Assembly (NCBI RefSeq): GCF_913773995.1
Contig: NZ_CAJYES010000076.1
Location: 1 to 64,000 of the forward strand
Source: an uncultured Pseudacidovorax sp.
GTDB lineage: Bacteria > Pseudomonadota > Gammaproteobacteria > Burkholderiales > Burkholderiaceae_C
DNA: 64,000 nt
Direction: 5' to 3'
Below are positions 1-9,927 of the stretch, one piece after another. The position numbers were made by a program, and so were the translations under genes. Each line of letters starts with the position of its first letter. Position 1 is the first letter of the stretch. The notes beneath the pieces are model-generated. The model worked only from the letters and a program-made list of their open reading frames with translations, did no database searches and had not been told where the DNA came from.

Positions 1-718
1 TCTCGTCCAGGAACAGCGTGCCGCCGGTGGCCTGCTCGAAGTAGCCGCGGTGGGCATGCACGGCCCCGGTGAAGGAGCCCTTGGCATGGCCGAAGAACAG
101 CGACTCGAAGAGGCCGTCCGGAATCGCGCCGCAGTTGACCGCCACGAAGGCACCCTTGCCGTAGGTGGGATGGCCATGGTGCAGCAGCTGCGCCACGCGC
201 TCCTTGCCCACGCCGGTCTCGCCCTGCACCAGCACCGAATGGTCGCTGCCCGCGAAGGTGTCGACCTCGGCCAGCAGCGCCTTCATGGGCTCCGATAGTG
301 CCACCAGTTCGCCTGGCGCCGGCGCCTCGGCGGCGCGGGCGCGCAGCTGGCGCACCAGCTTGGCGACCATGGTGCGCAGTTCGGCGCAGGTGAAGTCGTA
401 GGGCAGGACGTGCAGGTACTCGGGAGGGTAGTTACGCGGGTCACGCTCGCGGGTGCTCGCGCCCACCCAGATCACCGGCATGCCCTGCAGCAGCTCGGTG
501 GCATGCGGCAGGCCGCCGCCATCGATGGCCGTCACGCTCATCACGGCCAGCGACGGGCGCAGCGGCTGCTCGCGCTCGGGCAGGCTCATGAAGCGGTCGT
601 CGGCGCGGATCACCTCCACGTCGAAGCTGGACATGCAGCGCGCCACCCGGTCCAGGATGTCGGCCTTGCCCTCCCACACGTAGAGGTCGAGTTCGTCGAA
701 GGCGGGAGAGACGCTCAT
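1..718 (-). CDS. sigma-54 interaction domain transcriptional activator (partial, 3' end outside window)
   Basis: This is an enhancer-binding protein that would activate RNA polymerase carrying sigma-54. The visible 239 residues contain a receiver-like N-terminal domain (about 1-125) and the start of the AAA+ domain. Walker A is GETGVGKE (166-173) and the sigma-54 contact loop reads GSFTGA (214-219), an Ala-to-Ser variant of GAFTGA. In the receiver-like domain the usual phosphoacceptor strand reads SLAVMSVT, with no Asp, so it looks non-phosphorylatable, as in FleQ-type regulators. The ATG lies 5 bp after the tadG stop, so it is probably the last gene of the pilus operon and a candidate regulator of it. 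The C-terminal helix-turn-helix is not visible. Confidence 0.9.
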   Translation of the reverse strand, partial: MSVSPAFDELDLYVWEGKADILDRVARCMSSFDVEVIRADDRFMSLPEREQPLRPSLAVMSVTAIDGGGLPHATELLQGMPVIWVGASTRERDPRNYPPEYLHVLPYDFTCAELRTMVAKLVRQLRARAAEAPAPGELVALSEPMKALLAEVDTFAGSDHSVLVQGETGVGKERVAQLLHHGHPTYGKGAFVAVNCGAIPDGLFESLFFGHAKGSFTGAVHAHRGYFEQATGGTLFLDE

Positions 719-723
719 GCGAT

Positions 724-2820
724 TCAGAACACCAGTTCGGCGCCGCGGCGGCAGCTCAGGCGGGCGCCGACCTCGGTGGTGGCGACGTCGATGCCGAGCG
801 TGTCGAGCAGGAAGTCCAGCAGCGGATCGAGCAGCGGCGACAGCAGGCCGCTGATGACCGTCTGCAGCGAGCCGAGCAGGCCGTTGATCAGGCTCGTGGT
901 GCCGAACAGCAGATTGCCGAGCGTGCCGCTGCTGGTGCTGCGGTAGGGCTGAATGTCGACCTTGGCCAGCGTGTTCGCCAGGCTGCCCACGATGCCGGTG
1001 GAGGAGATGGCCTGGTAGGCCGGCGCGGCCGCATCGATCTCGGGCAGGTCGGACGCGGCCGGGGCGGCGTACTGCAGGGTCTGGCTGCTGCCGGCTGCGG
1101 TGGTGTCGGCGCGCAGGCCCAGGGCCGATTCCAGGGTGAAGTCCGCCTGCTTGGCATCGGTCACCCAGGCGCTGCCCTTCTTCCAGCGCAGGCCGCTGCA
1201 CAGCGTGAGCAGGCAGCTGTCCGGCCGCACGGTGCGCCGGCCGAGCTCGAGGATGGAGACAGGCGCCGTCTGCGGAATTTCCGAGGAGGAGAAGAAGGCG
1301 TTTTCCGCCGCGGCCGTGGTGGCCCCGAAGCTGCCCACCTGCAGTTCGCCCAGCGCCGTGGACGCGGGCACGGTGAGCGTCTTGGCCTCGCTGCCGGTGC
1401 AGCTGTAGTCGCTGACGTACGCTCGCCCGCCGCCCACGCCGAGGCCCAGGTCGATGCGCGGGCTGGGGGCGATGCGCACCGACAGCGCTTCTGCCGACGG
1501 GCATGGGCCCAGCAGTGGGCAGAGCAGGCCACCCAGGAAGTTGCCGATGGCCGCCACCAGGTTGAGGTTGAGCACGCCATTGATGAAGCTGGTCAGCGGC
1601 GCGATCTGGCCGGTGACCGTGTCCAGCAGCGAATTCACCGTCCCGAGCAGCCCGCCCAGCTCCACCGACACCAGCGTGCGCACCTGGGCCGTGCGAACGA
1701 AGATCCGGTCCGCGCCCATCGGATCGAGCCGGGCCAGTGCCGGATTGCCGATGGCCGTGATCTGTGCCGGCTCGACCACCTTGGTCTTGACCGAGACGGT
1801 GCCCAGGCCCGGCAGCGACACCGGCACCGAGGCGAACACCGCGCTCTTGCTGTTGGCTGCCTGCACCACCGCCTCGACCAGCTGGAACAGCTGCACCGGC
1901 ACTTCCAGCCCGGCCGCCGGCGTGCCGCTCTGCACCGAGATCAGTTCGCCCAACTGCATCAGCGGCAGGGCCCCCGCGCCCTGGGCCGCGACCTGGATCG
2001 CCCGCAGCGCGGTGATGGCCGCATCGAGCGTGCCGCCGGTGTCGCCACCGGCCTGCAAGGCGGTGATGGCCGCGCCCAGCAGCACGCCCACCGAGGCGTC
2101 GGTGCGAAGCAGGGTGTCGTAGTCGCCGGCGGCCACGTTCAGGTCCACCGCCAGCGCATCGAGAAAGCGCAGCAACTGCACATCGGTCTGCAGCAGCCCG
2201 TTCCAGCTGCCCACGCCCAGGTCGAGCGAGCCGCCCAGCAGTCCGCCCACCAGCGCGTTGAGCAGCACCGACCGCGACGAGTCCACGGTGAGCAGCGTGC
2301 TGCGGATGTTCAGCGCCGCCTGCGGCTGCTGGCGTGCCGCGATGGCTTCGACCGCCAGCGGGGCGGCCGCATTGCCGGGCAGGGCCGGCAGCATCACCGC
2401 CGGGGTGCGCTGCAGGGCCACGCGCACGGCGTTGAAGGGCTGCACGCCGGGCTGGAAGCGGCGGCCCGAGGGATCGGTCGCGGTGGCTTCCCAATGGCCG
2501 CATTCCACGTCGCCGGCCGCCAGGCTGAACTCGCGCGGCAGGTTGCGCTGGGTGTCCTGCGATCCGCTGCCATTGGCGTTGGAAAGAGCGGCCTGCTGCG
2601 CGTTGACGCAGCTGGCCGGCTGCACCTGCTGGGCGCCGGCCAGCGCGGCCAGGTCGGCCGCCTTCTGCAGATCGCGCTTGGTCAGCAGCAGGTAGCCAAG
2701 CTCGGTGCCCAGCAGCCCGACGATCAGCACGGCGAGCGCCAGGGTCGCATTGATCACCACCGAGCCGCGCTGGCGCTGCGGGCCGCAACGGTGGGGCAGG
2801 CGATGGCGGCGTCGGCCCAT
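724..2820 (-). CDS. tadG: TadG-like pilus assembly protein
   Basis: The 698-residue protein starts with a basic segment, then one membrane helix (about 22-46) and the motif [17 protein letters not shown], typical of the TadE/TadG pseudopilin-like N-terminus. The rest is a long exported region rich in Gly, Leu, Ala and Ser with repeated LLGG-type stretches. I see no von Willebrand A signature, so it is the TadG-like class without a clear adhesion domain. In Tad systems TadG is an envelope protein needed for pilus assembly. It follows the tadE-like gene by 9 bp and precedes the sigma-54 regulator by 5 bp, consistent with one transcript. Confidence 0.8.
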   Translation of the reverse strand: MGRRRHRLPHRCGPQRQRGSVVINATLALAVLIVGLLGTELGYLLLTKRDLQKAADLAALAGAQQVQPASCVNAQQAALSNANGSGSQDTQRNLPREFSLAAGDVECGHWEATATDPSGRRFQPGVQPFNAVRVALQRTPAVMLPALPGNAAAPLAVEAIAARQQPQAALNIRSTLLTVDSSRSVLLNALVGGLLGGSLDLGVGSWNGLLQTDVQLLRFLDALAVDLNVAAGDYDTLLRTDASVGVLLGAAITALQAGGDTGGTLDAAITALRAIQVAAQGAGALPLMQLGELISVQSGTPAAGLEVPVQLFQLVEAVVQAANSKSAVFASVPVSLPGLGTVSVKTKVVEPAQITAIGNPALARLDPMGADRIFVRTAQVRTLVSVELGGLLGTVNSLLDTVTGQIAPLTSFINGVLNLNLVAAIGNFLGGLLCPLLGPCPSAEALSVRIAPSPRIDLGLGVGGGRAYVSDYSCTGSEAKTLTVPASTALGELQVGSFGATTAAAENAFFSSSEIPQTAPVSILELGRRTVRPDSCLLTLCSGLRWKKGSAWVTDAKQADFTLESALGLRADTTAAGSSQTLQYAAPAASDLPEIDAAAPAYQAISSTGIVGSLANTLAKVDIQPYRSTSSGTLGNLLFGTTSLINGLLGSLQTVISGLLSPLLDPLLDFLLDTLGIDVATTEVGARLSCRRGAELVF

Positions 2821-2829
2821 GCCGGTTCC

Positions 2830-3270
2830 TCAGGAGGGCCGTGCCGCGCTGGCACGGGCCTGCAGCACATCGGGGATGAAGCGGTCCGCCAGCGGCAGCA
2901 GCGGCAGGATCGCGTTGCTGCGATAGGGAAACCGCACGGTCACCACCACCGGATCGGCCGCCGCGGTGGCGCTGATCTCCAGACCCGTCGCGGTGGACAG
3001 CGGCACCGCCAGCGAGCCGCGCACCACCGCCTGGATCTGCGCCTCGCTGGGCGCGTTGTACATGGCCACGGCGCGGGCCCCGTCCTCGGCGGCGCGGGTG
3101 ATCTGGTGCCGGGTGTAGAACACCGAGCCGAAGGTGGCCAGGCCGTAGAGCACGATGAAGAGCGCGATGAACACCAGTCCGAATTCGATGGCGGCCACGC
3201 CACGCTGTTGCGCGCGCGGCGTCCTGCGTGTTGTGCGCACGGCGCGCGCCGTCACCGGACGACGCCTCAC
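2830..3270 (-). CDS. TadE/TadF-like minor pilin
   Basis: This is a 146-residue pseudopilin-like protein. It has a basic N-terminus, the processing-type motif [11 protein letters not shown] and one membrane helix (about 24-52), followed by an extracytoplasmic domain with [18 protein letters not shown], typical of TadE-like minor pilins. An upstream extension in the same frame is out-of-frame read-through of the preceding gene. I chose the GTG whose bases overlap the upstream stop (ATGTGA), a 4-bp translational coupling. It probably corresponds to tadF or a second tadE of the pilus locus. Exact naming is uncertain because the two short minor pilins are alike. Confidence 0.8.
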   Translation of the reverse strand: MRRRPVTARAVRTTRRTPRAQQRGVAAIEFGLVFIALFIVLYGLATFGSVFYTRHQITRAAEDGARAVAMYNAPSEAQIQAVVRGSLAVPLSTATGLEISATAAADPVVVTVRFPYRSNAILPLLPLADRFIPDVLQARASAARPS

Positions 3271-3743
3271 ATCGACCTCCCGTCGAGCAGCACGCGGGCC
3301 TGCGCCCCGACCTCGTCCGGCAACGCGAAGCCTGGGAAGGGCGGCAGCACGTCCTGAAGGCCGGGTGCGTTCACGGTCACCTCGATGCTGCAGCGGTTGG
3401 CCAGCTGCGCGTCGCAGCTGCTGCCGTTCTCGTACACGATGCGCGAGGCCACGCTCGGCGTGACCGGCAGCCATCCCGTGGCCTTGCGCGTGGCCTCGGT
3501 CTGGGCGGCGGCCTGTCGCGCCGCCAGGGTGGGCTGGTAGCGCAGTGCGGCGCGGGCGCCATCCTCCGCCGCGTTCTGCAGTCCGAAGCGGAAGCCGAAC
3601 ACGATCGCGTAGCAGACGATGGTGTAGACGAGTGCGAAGAACAGCAGGAACACTATCGCGTACTCCAGCGAGTACACGCCGCGCTGCACCGATGCGCTGC
3701 GGCGCAGTCGGGGGCGCGTGGGGGGTCGGGCCGGCCGTGGCAT
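3267..3743 (-). CDS. tadE: TadE-like minor pilin
   Basis: This 158-residue protein has a basic leader, the type IVb processing-like motif [11 protein letters not shown] and a membrane helix (about 23-50). The segment [17 protein letters not shown] is shared with the next gene. TadE-like pseudopilins are cleaved by the Tad prepilin peptidase and are needed for Flp pilus production. It overlaps the following minor pilin gene by 4 bp and follows the DUF3613 gene by 12 bp, so it sits within the minus-strand tad operon. Confidence 0.8.
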   Translation of the reverse strand: MPRPARPPTRPRLRRSASVQRGVYSLEYAIVFLLFFALVYTIVCYAIVFGFRFGLQNAAEDGARAALRYQPTLAARQAAAQTEATRKATGWLPVTPSVASRIVYENGSSCDAQLANRCSIEVTVNAPGLQDVLPPFPGFALPDEVGAQARVLLDGRSM

Positions 3744-3755
3744 GGCGAATGTCGC

Positions 3756-4214
3756 TCAGCGGCCCAGTCCGGTGGAGGTGCTCGCGCCGGTGGCGCCGGG
3801 GCGCACCGACACCGAGGAGCCGTACCGGTCGGGGATCGGGTGATTGAAGCTGCTCAGGTAGCGCTCGTAGCTGCGGTGGGCCACTTCGCCGGGAATGGGG
3901 CGCGGGGTCGCCGAGGCCAGCGTGCCGTCCCGCTGCAGCGCCAGCAGGCGTTGCGTGGCCGCCCCGACGGGCAGCGCGGCCTGGTCGGTGGCGGCGGGTG
4001 TCTCGGCCGATGCGGTGGCGCCAACGATGCCGGGCGGGGCGGACGTGGCGGGCGCCTGCACGGCGGTGGCGGGCACGGACTGGACCTGTACGGGCATCAC
4101 CTGGCGGCTCCCGGAGGGGGGCGGGGTGCTGGCTGCCGACGGGGTCTGGGCCCGTGCCGGTGCGAGGGTGACGGTGCCCAGGAGCAGCAGGGAAAGCAGG
4201 GTGGTCTTCGTCAT
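3756..4214 (-). CDS. DUF3613 exported protein of the tad locus
   Basis: This 152-residue protein starts with a clear signal peptide (MTKTTLLSLLLLGTVTLAPARA). After a low-complexity Pro/Ala/Ser region it has a conserved C-terminal block: GAATQRLLALQRDG, then PRPIPGEVAHRSYERYL and SFNHPIP. I recognise this as the DUF3613 signature. The family occurs inside Tad loci of Burkholderiales, but its function is unknown to me. It overlaps the end of the TPR lipoprotein gene by 4 bp and precedes tadE by 12 bp, which supports a role in the pilus machine at the periplasmic side. Confidence 0.75.
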   Translation of the reverse strand: MTKTTLLSLLLLGTVTLAPARAQTPSAASTPPPSGSRQVMPVQVQSVPATAVQAPATSAPPGIVGATASAETPAATDQAALPVGAATQRLLALQRDGTLASATPRPIPGEVAHRSYERYLSSFNHPIPDRYGSSVSVRPGATGASTSTGLGR

Positions 4215-5098
4215 GGCGTCCTTCCGGTATCGGGGGCGAGAGGCGCGCCGTCCGCGCCGCGTGCGGCGGCGGTCGCGGTGGCTGTCGCGGTACGGGGCAG
4301 GCTGGCGCGGGTGGCGGTGCGCAGCGCCAGGCCGCCGGCGGCGAAGCCGGCCGGCAGGTCCGCAGTGGACACGGCGCTCGCGCCGCTGGCCAGATCGCGT
4401 GCCGCCTGGCGGATCGCCTCGCGGCTCGCCGGGGGCAGGCCCTGGGCGTCCATCAGTGCGCTGGCCTGGTCGGCCCGGCCGCTGGCTTGCAGATACAGCG
4501 CCAGGTTGGCCTGCACCTGCGGCTGGTCGGGACGCAGCTGGGCTGCCTGCATCAGCGGCACGCGGGCGGCCTCGGTGCGACCGGCGCGCAGCAGGGCATA
4601 GCCCAGGTCGCTCAGCAGCAGGCCGTCGGTGGGCGTGCTGCGGCGGGCCTGTTCCATCAGTCGGGCGGCCTCGGCGAAGTCGCCCCGGCCGCCGGCCAGC
4701 AGGCCCAGGCCGTGATAACCGGCCGATTCGAGCGGCGTGCCGACGAGGCGCCGGTAGGCCGCTGCACTGGCCGCGTCCTGGCCCGTCTGCCGCAGCGCGT
4801 CGGCGCGCAGCCGGGTCGATGCCGGCAGCACGCCGTGCCGGGCCTCCAGCGCATCCACATGCGCCAGCGAGGCGAACCACAGACCGTCCTGCTGCATGCG
4901 CTCGATCAGCCGCAGGTAGGTGCCCACGCTGTCGATGGCGCCTGCGCCTTCGCCGGCCGGCACGGCATCGGCGGCAGCCTGTGCGTTTTGCCGCTCGCGC
5001 GCCGCGCCGGCGCCCGGATAGTCCGACCGCGGCGTGCTGCCGCAGGCCGAGAGGCCCAGGCAGAGAAGGCTGAGGGCGATCACGGAAATCCTGTGCGT
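4211..5098 (-). CDS. tadD: TPR lipoprotein TadD, apparent ACG start
   Basis: This is a lipoprotein with tetratricopeptide-like repeats, matching TadD, which assists assembly of the Flp secretin. No ATG starts the protein sensibly. The best start is an ACG at 5098: it lies 6 nt after a strong ribosome site (AAAGGAG) and yields a textbook lipoprotein signal, HRISVIALSLLCLGLSAC, with Cys at residue 19. A GTG at 5083 is the alternative but sits about 21 nt from that site. The ATG at 5290 would translate through a dispersed repeat and is unlikely. The TPR region spans roughly residues 95-245 (GYHGLGLLAGGRGDFAEAA, LLSDLGYALLRAGRTEAA, QVQANLALYLQASGRADQA). Confidence 0.8.
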   Translation of the reverse strand, partial: THRISVIALSLLCLGLSACGSTPRSDYPGAGAARERQNAQAAADAVPAGEGAGAIDSVGTYLRLIERMQQDGLWFASLAHVDALEARHGVLPASTRLRADALRQTGQDAASAAAYRRLVGTPLESAGYHGLGLLAGGRGDFAEAARLMEQARRSTPTDGLLLSDLGYALLRAGRTEAARVPLMQAAQLRPDQPQVQANLALYLQASGRADQASALMDAQGLPPASREAIRQAARDLASGASAVSTADLPAGFAAGGLALRTATRASLPRTATATATAAARGADGAPLAPDTGRTP

Positions 5099-5149
5099 GG
5101 GCGACTCCTTTCTCGTGCGGCGACAACAAGCGCCCGCATTGGCCCGTGT

Positions 5150-5278
5150 CGAAAGGCCGCGGAGCAGGCCACACCAGGGCCCCCCAGGAACTGGCTTTGC
5201 CAGGCCTGCGGGTGCGCCCCCCTCCAAGCCGAAGGCGCCGGAGAGGGGGGAGCCGCGAAGCGGCATGGGGGGTGTCAT
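5150..5278 (-). repeat. dispersed intergenic repeat, copy A
   Basis: A GC-rich element fills the space between tadC and the tadD-like gene, starting 8 bp after the tadC stop. Read on the minus strand it begins ATGACACCCCCC, has GGGGGCGCA in the middle and ends TGGCCTGCTCCGCGGCCTTT. The same blocks, in the same order, occur at 59710-59832 between two genes of the ABC importer. The divergent sequence between blocks forms short inverted repeats. Similar elements are common in Comamonadaceae genomes in my experience. Confidence 0.65.
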
Positions 5279-5286
5279 CTGGGATG

Positions 5287-6243
5287 TCATCTCATACTCC
5301 CGACGGAACGGATGATGGCGAGGAAGCCGGGCCCCGCCGTCACCACCAGCAAGGCGGGAAGCAGGGTGGTGACCATGATCACGGTCATCTTCACGGTGAT
5401 GCGGCCGATGCGCTCCTTCATCTCCATGCGGCGGCGCTCGCGCAGCCGTTCGCTGAAGATACGCAGCGGCTCCTGCACCGCGCCGCCGTGGCGGTCCACC
5501 TGCACCAGCAGCATCACCAGGCTGGCCAGGTCCTCGTTGCGATGCAGCGTGCCCAGCCGCTGCAGCGAATGCTCACGGGTGCGGCCCTGGGCGTACTGGC
5601 GGTTGGCGATGCCCAGCTCGAAGCCCAGCACCCGCAGCACATGGTGGAAGTCGGTGGCCATGATCTGCAGGCTCTGGTCGAGGCTCAGGCCCACGCCCTG
5701 CAGCAGGCGCAGCAGGTCGACGAACAGCGGCAGCTCCTGCGCTACCTGCTCGCGCCGGTCGGCCGCGCGCCGCGCCAACAGCCACTTGGGGCCCATGAAG
5801 CCGAGCGTGAAGCCGAAGGCCAGTCCGGCGATGGCCCGCGCGGGCGGCTGGCTGCCCGCCCACGCCATGTAGACCACCACCGGCAGCAGCAGCGCCAGCC
5901 CCAGACGCAGCAGCAGAAAGATGAGCTGTGCCCGCACCGCCGGAAAGCCACACTGGTCGATGAGGCGCCGGTCCTCGTCGGCCACCAGGGCCCGGCCCAG
6001 CCGCGTGTCCAGCCAGTGCACGGGCAGGTCGCTGACGCCGGGCGCCCCCAGCGGAACATGGGCGCTGGGATCGCCGGCCTGACTCAGGCTGGCGCCGTGG
6101 GCAAGGGCACGGTCCAGCGCACGCTCGTGGCGCAGGCGGCGCAGCTCCGCACTGATGAGCGCGGCGCCCAGCACCAGCAGGCCCAGCGCGAGCACGGCCA
6201 CGCTGAGCGCGGCAAGCAGGGTGGGGCTGAGATGCTGCGGCAT
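5287..6243 (-). CDS. tadC: Tad secretion inner-membrane protein TadC
   Basis: This 318-residue integral membrane protein has the GspF/TadC (T2SSF) fold. There is a hydrophobic N-terminal helix (about 10-30), a helix pair near 110-160, then a cytoplasmic core (LPLFVDLLRLLQGVGLSLDQ) and a final C-terminal helix pair (TVKMTVIMVTTLLPALLVV). TadC and TadB form the membrane platform of the Flp pilus machine, on which the TadA ATPase acts. The ATG shares one base with the tadB stop (TGATG). A dispersed repeat follows its stop. Confidence 0.88.
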   Translation of the reverse strand: MPQHLSPTLLAALSVAVLALGLLVLGAALISAELRRLRHERALDRALAHGASLSQAGDPSAHVPLGAPGVSDLPVHWLDTRLGRALVADEDRRLIDQCGFPAVRAQLIFLLLRLGLALLLPVVVYMAWAGSQPPARAIAGLAFGFTLGFMGPKWLLARRAADRREQVAQELPLFVDLLRLLQGVGLSLDQSLQIMATDFHHVLRVLGFELGIANRQYAQGRTREHSLQRLGTLHRNEDLASLVMLLVQVDRHGGAVQEPLRIFSERLRERRRMEMKERIGRITVKMTVIMVTTLLPALLVVTAGPGFLAIIRSVGSMR

Positions 6244-7269
6244 CACAGCCTCGCCACCCGGTAGAGCAGGGCCGCGCCCAGCAGCTGCAGGCCGGCGCCG
6301 CCGAGGACCATCATGCGGCCGGTGCCGTCGTGCCACATGCGCAGGAAGTAGTCGGGGTTGTTGGTGACGATGAGCCCGCCGACGATCAGCGGCAGCAGGC
6401 CCAGGATCCAGGCCGACAGCCGCGTCTCGGCCGACAGCGCGTGCAGCTCCTGGTCGGCCTGCTCGCGGTCGCGGATGAAGTGCGCGAGCCGCTCCAGCAG
6501 CAGGTCGGCCCGGCCGCCGTAGCGCACGCCCAGCCCCAGCACGGCGGCCATCAGGTGCAGCTCCTGCACGCGCACGCTGTCGGCCGTCTGCGCCAGGGCG
6601 CGGTCCAGGTCGACGCCCGCGCGCACCAGGCCCGCAGTGCGCTCCAGGTACGTCCGCAGGGGCTCGCGTGCGCTCGGAATGGCCAGCTGGAAGGCCGCCT
6701 GCGTGGAGTTGCCCACGGTGATGAGCCGCACCATCGCGTCGATGAAGCCGGGCAGCTGGCCCACCAGCCGGCGGCGGAACTTCTGCACCCGCCACCAGAG
6801 GCCGAAGGCGGCCAGCGGCAGCAGCACGGCCAATGCGGCGATGACGCCGGGCGCCGCAGCCAGCATGCCCGCCAGCGACACCAGGATCGCCAGCGCCAGC
6901 AGGCCCAGGCCGAGTTGCGGCGCCGACAGGGCGCCCTGAAGCCAGGGCGGAATCAGCGCGTCGAAGCGTCCGGTGCCGGCGGCGCTGGACGTGGTGGCAG
7001 CGTCGGTGGGGGTGGCCCAGGGGTCGACCAGCGCCCCGTCGGCCGGTGCCGAGGCCGGCGGCATGGCGCCGGCCGGCGTGGACGGCGGCGGCGCTCGCCC
7101 GCGTGACGGCGCGCCGGCCTCGGCATCGAGCACGGCCAGTTGCTCGCCCAGGTGACGCACCGTCGCCGCCCGGCTCTGGCGGGTGGCCGCCCACTGCCAC
7201 AGCAGCAGCCCGCCCGCGGCCAGCATCAGCGCCAGGGCGCCGAGCAGCAGCAGGCCGATGCGGGGTGCG

Positions 7270-7277
<8 letters not shown>
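6243..7277 (-). CDS. tadB: Tad secretion inner-membrane protein TadB
   Basis: The 344-residue protein has the T2SSF/TadB architecture: an N-terminal membrane helix (about 6-25), a Pro/Ala-rich periplasmic-type linker, a helix pair near 110-155, the cytoplasmic core LPGFIDAMVRLITVGNSTQA, and a C-terminal helix pair. I chose the GTG at 7277, which overlaps the tadA stop by 8 bp. The longer upstream reading is out-of-frame tadA sequence. It would partner TadC in the inner-membrane platform. The Pro/Ala linker after the first helix looks longer than I expect for TadB. Confidence 0.88.
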
Positions 7278-8595
<1,318 letters not shown>

Positions 8596-8600
8596 GGCGC

Positions 8601-9920
8601 TCAACCCTCTTTCTTCCACAGGCTGCCGATCTGCTTGCCCAGGGCGCGCCAGCGGCCCGCGGTCGCGGATGCGGCGCGCGGCGCGTGGACACCCTGGCCG
8701 CTGCCGGGCGGCGACTCGCGCAGGCTGCGCGCCATCGCGGCCACCGCCTGGGTGTACGCATCGCTGCGCGCGGTGCGCACCAGCATCTCGCCGCGGCTGG
8801 CGGCGGCATTGAGGGCGGCGGCCCGCGCTGGCACCACATGGGCCAGCGGCAGTTCGAGCCGCGCGGCGATCTCGCGCGCCGAGAGCTCCACATGGCTGTC
8901 GAACTTGTTGACCACCAGCGCGAAGTCCTTCAGGTCCACGCCCTTGGCCTTGAGGTCCTTGAGCAGCGCCGCGGTGGAGACGATGGCGCCGATGCTCTGG
9001 TCGCACACCACCCACACGCGGTCGGCCTCGCGGGCGGTCTGGGCGATGAAGTCCACCGACGAGAAGCCGCCCAGGTCAGCCACCTGCAGGTCGAAGAAGT
9101 CGGCCAGCCGGCGGATCAGCTGGGCCGAGTCGGCATGCGAGATCTCGCGCACCTGCGCCAGGCTGGCGGGCAGCGGCAGCAGGGCCACGCCGCTGTCGTG
9201 GTGGGCCAGCGCGGTCTGCAGCAGCGTGGGGTCGATGCGGCGCAGGTTGCGCACGCCGTCCACGAAGCTGAACTCGCTGGGCGTGTCCAGGTAGAGCAGG
9301 GCGTCGCGCGCCGGCAGGCCCAGGTCGAGCAGGGCGACGCCCCGGCGTTGGGTGGCCGCGGCGTTGCGCGGTGCGGCGCCCGGCGGGCCGCCCAGTTGCT
9401 CCTGCAGCAGCAGGGCCAGGCTGGTGGCAAGCGTGGTGGTGCCCACGCCGGCGCGTGCACCCATCAATGCGATCGTGCCGCCGCGCACGGTGCGCTGCGT
9501 GGCGGCGCGCCGCTGCATCAGCGCGCGCAGCGTGGCCTGCGCATCCTCGGCGGCGCCGGCCAGATCGATGAAGTCGTCCACACCGGCACGCAGGGCGCCG
9601 AGCGTGGCGGCGGGGTCGGTGGCCAGGCCTGCCGCGGCCACGGGCAGCGCGGGCCAGTCCCGGCGCAGGCGCTGCAGCAGGGCGGCCGCGTCCTCGGCTC
9701 CGCCGCCGCCGAAGTCGATCAGCACGGCCTGCGGCGCCAGCATGCCGATGCGCTCCTCGATGCCCGCGCCAGTGCGCAGGGGCACCACCACGCCCTGGCC
9801 CGCCAGTGTGTCGGTCATCCAGGCCACGCGTGCCGGGTCGGTGCACACGAACACGTAGGTGGCGCTGCCAGCGTCGGGAAAGCGGTCGCGCGGGGCGTTC
9901 ATGGTGCGCTCGTCGTTCAC
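8601..9920 (-). CDS. cpaE: Tad localization protein CpaE/TadZ
   Basis: The 439-residue protein has an N-terminal receiver-like domain (about 20-135) and a C-terminal MinD/ParA-like ATPase domain. Its Walker A region reads GARAGVGTTTLA (153-164) and lacks the usual GKT lysine, an atypical form known in the CpaE/TadZ family. In other bacteria TadZ marks the site of pilus assembly at the pole. It lies directly upstream of tadA (5 bp) and directly downstream of the secretin gene (7 bp). The last 30 residues are low-complexity. Confidence 0.88.
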   Translation of the reverse strand: MNDERTMNAPRDRFPDAGSATYVFVCTDPARVAWMTDTLAGQGVVVPLRTGAGIEERIGMLAPQAVLIDFGGGGAEDAAALLQRLRRDWPALPVAAAGLATDPAATLGALRAGVDDFIDLAGAAEDAQATLRALMQRRAATQRTVRGGTIALMGARAGVGTTTLATSLALLLQEQLGGPPGAAPRNAAATQRRGVALLDLGLPARDALLYLDTPSEFSFVDGVRNLRRIDPTLLQTALAHHDSGVALLPLPASLAQVREISHADSAQLIRRLADFFDLQVADLGGFSSVDFIAQTAREADRVWVVCDQSIGAIVSTAALLKDLKAKGVDLKDFALVVNKFDSHVELSAREIAARLELPLAHVVPARAAALNAAASRGEMLVRTARSDAYTQAVAAMARSLRESPPGSGQGVHAPRAASATAGRWRALGKQIGSLWKKEG

Positions 9921-9927
9921 GAAGGGC

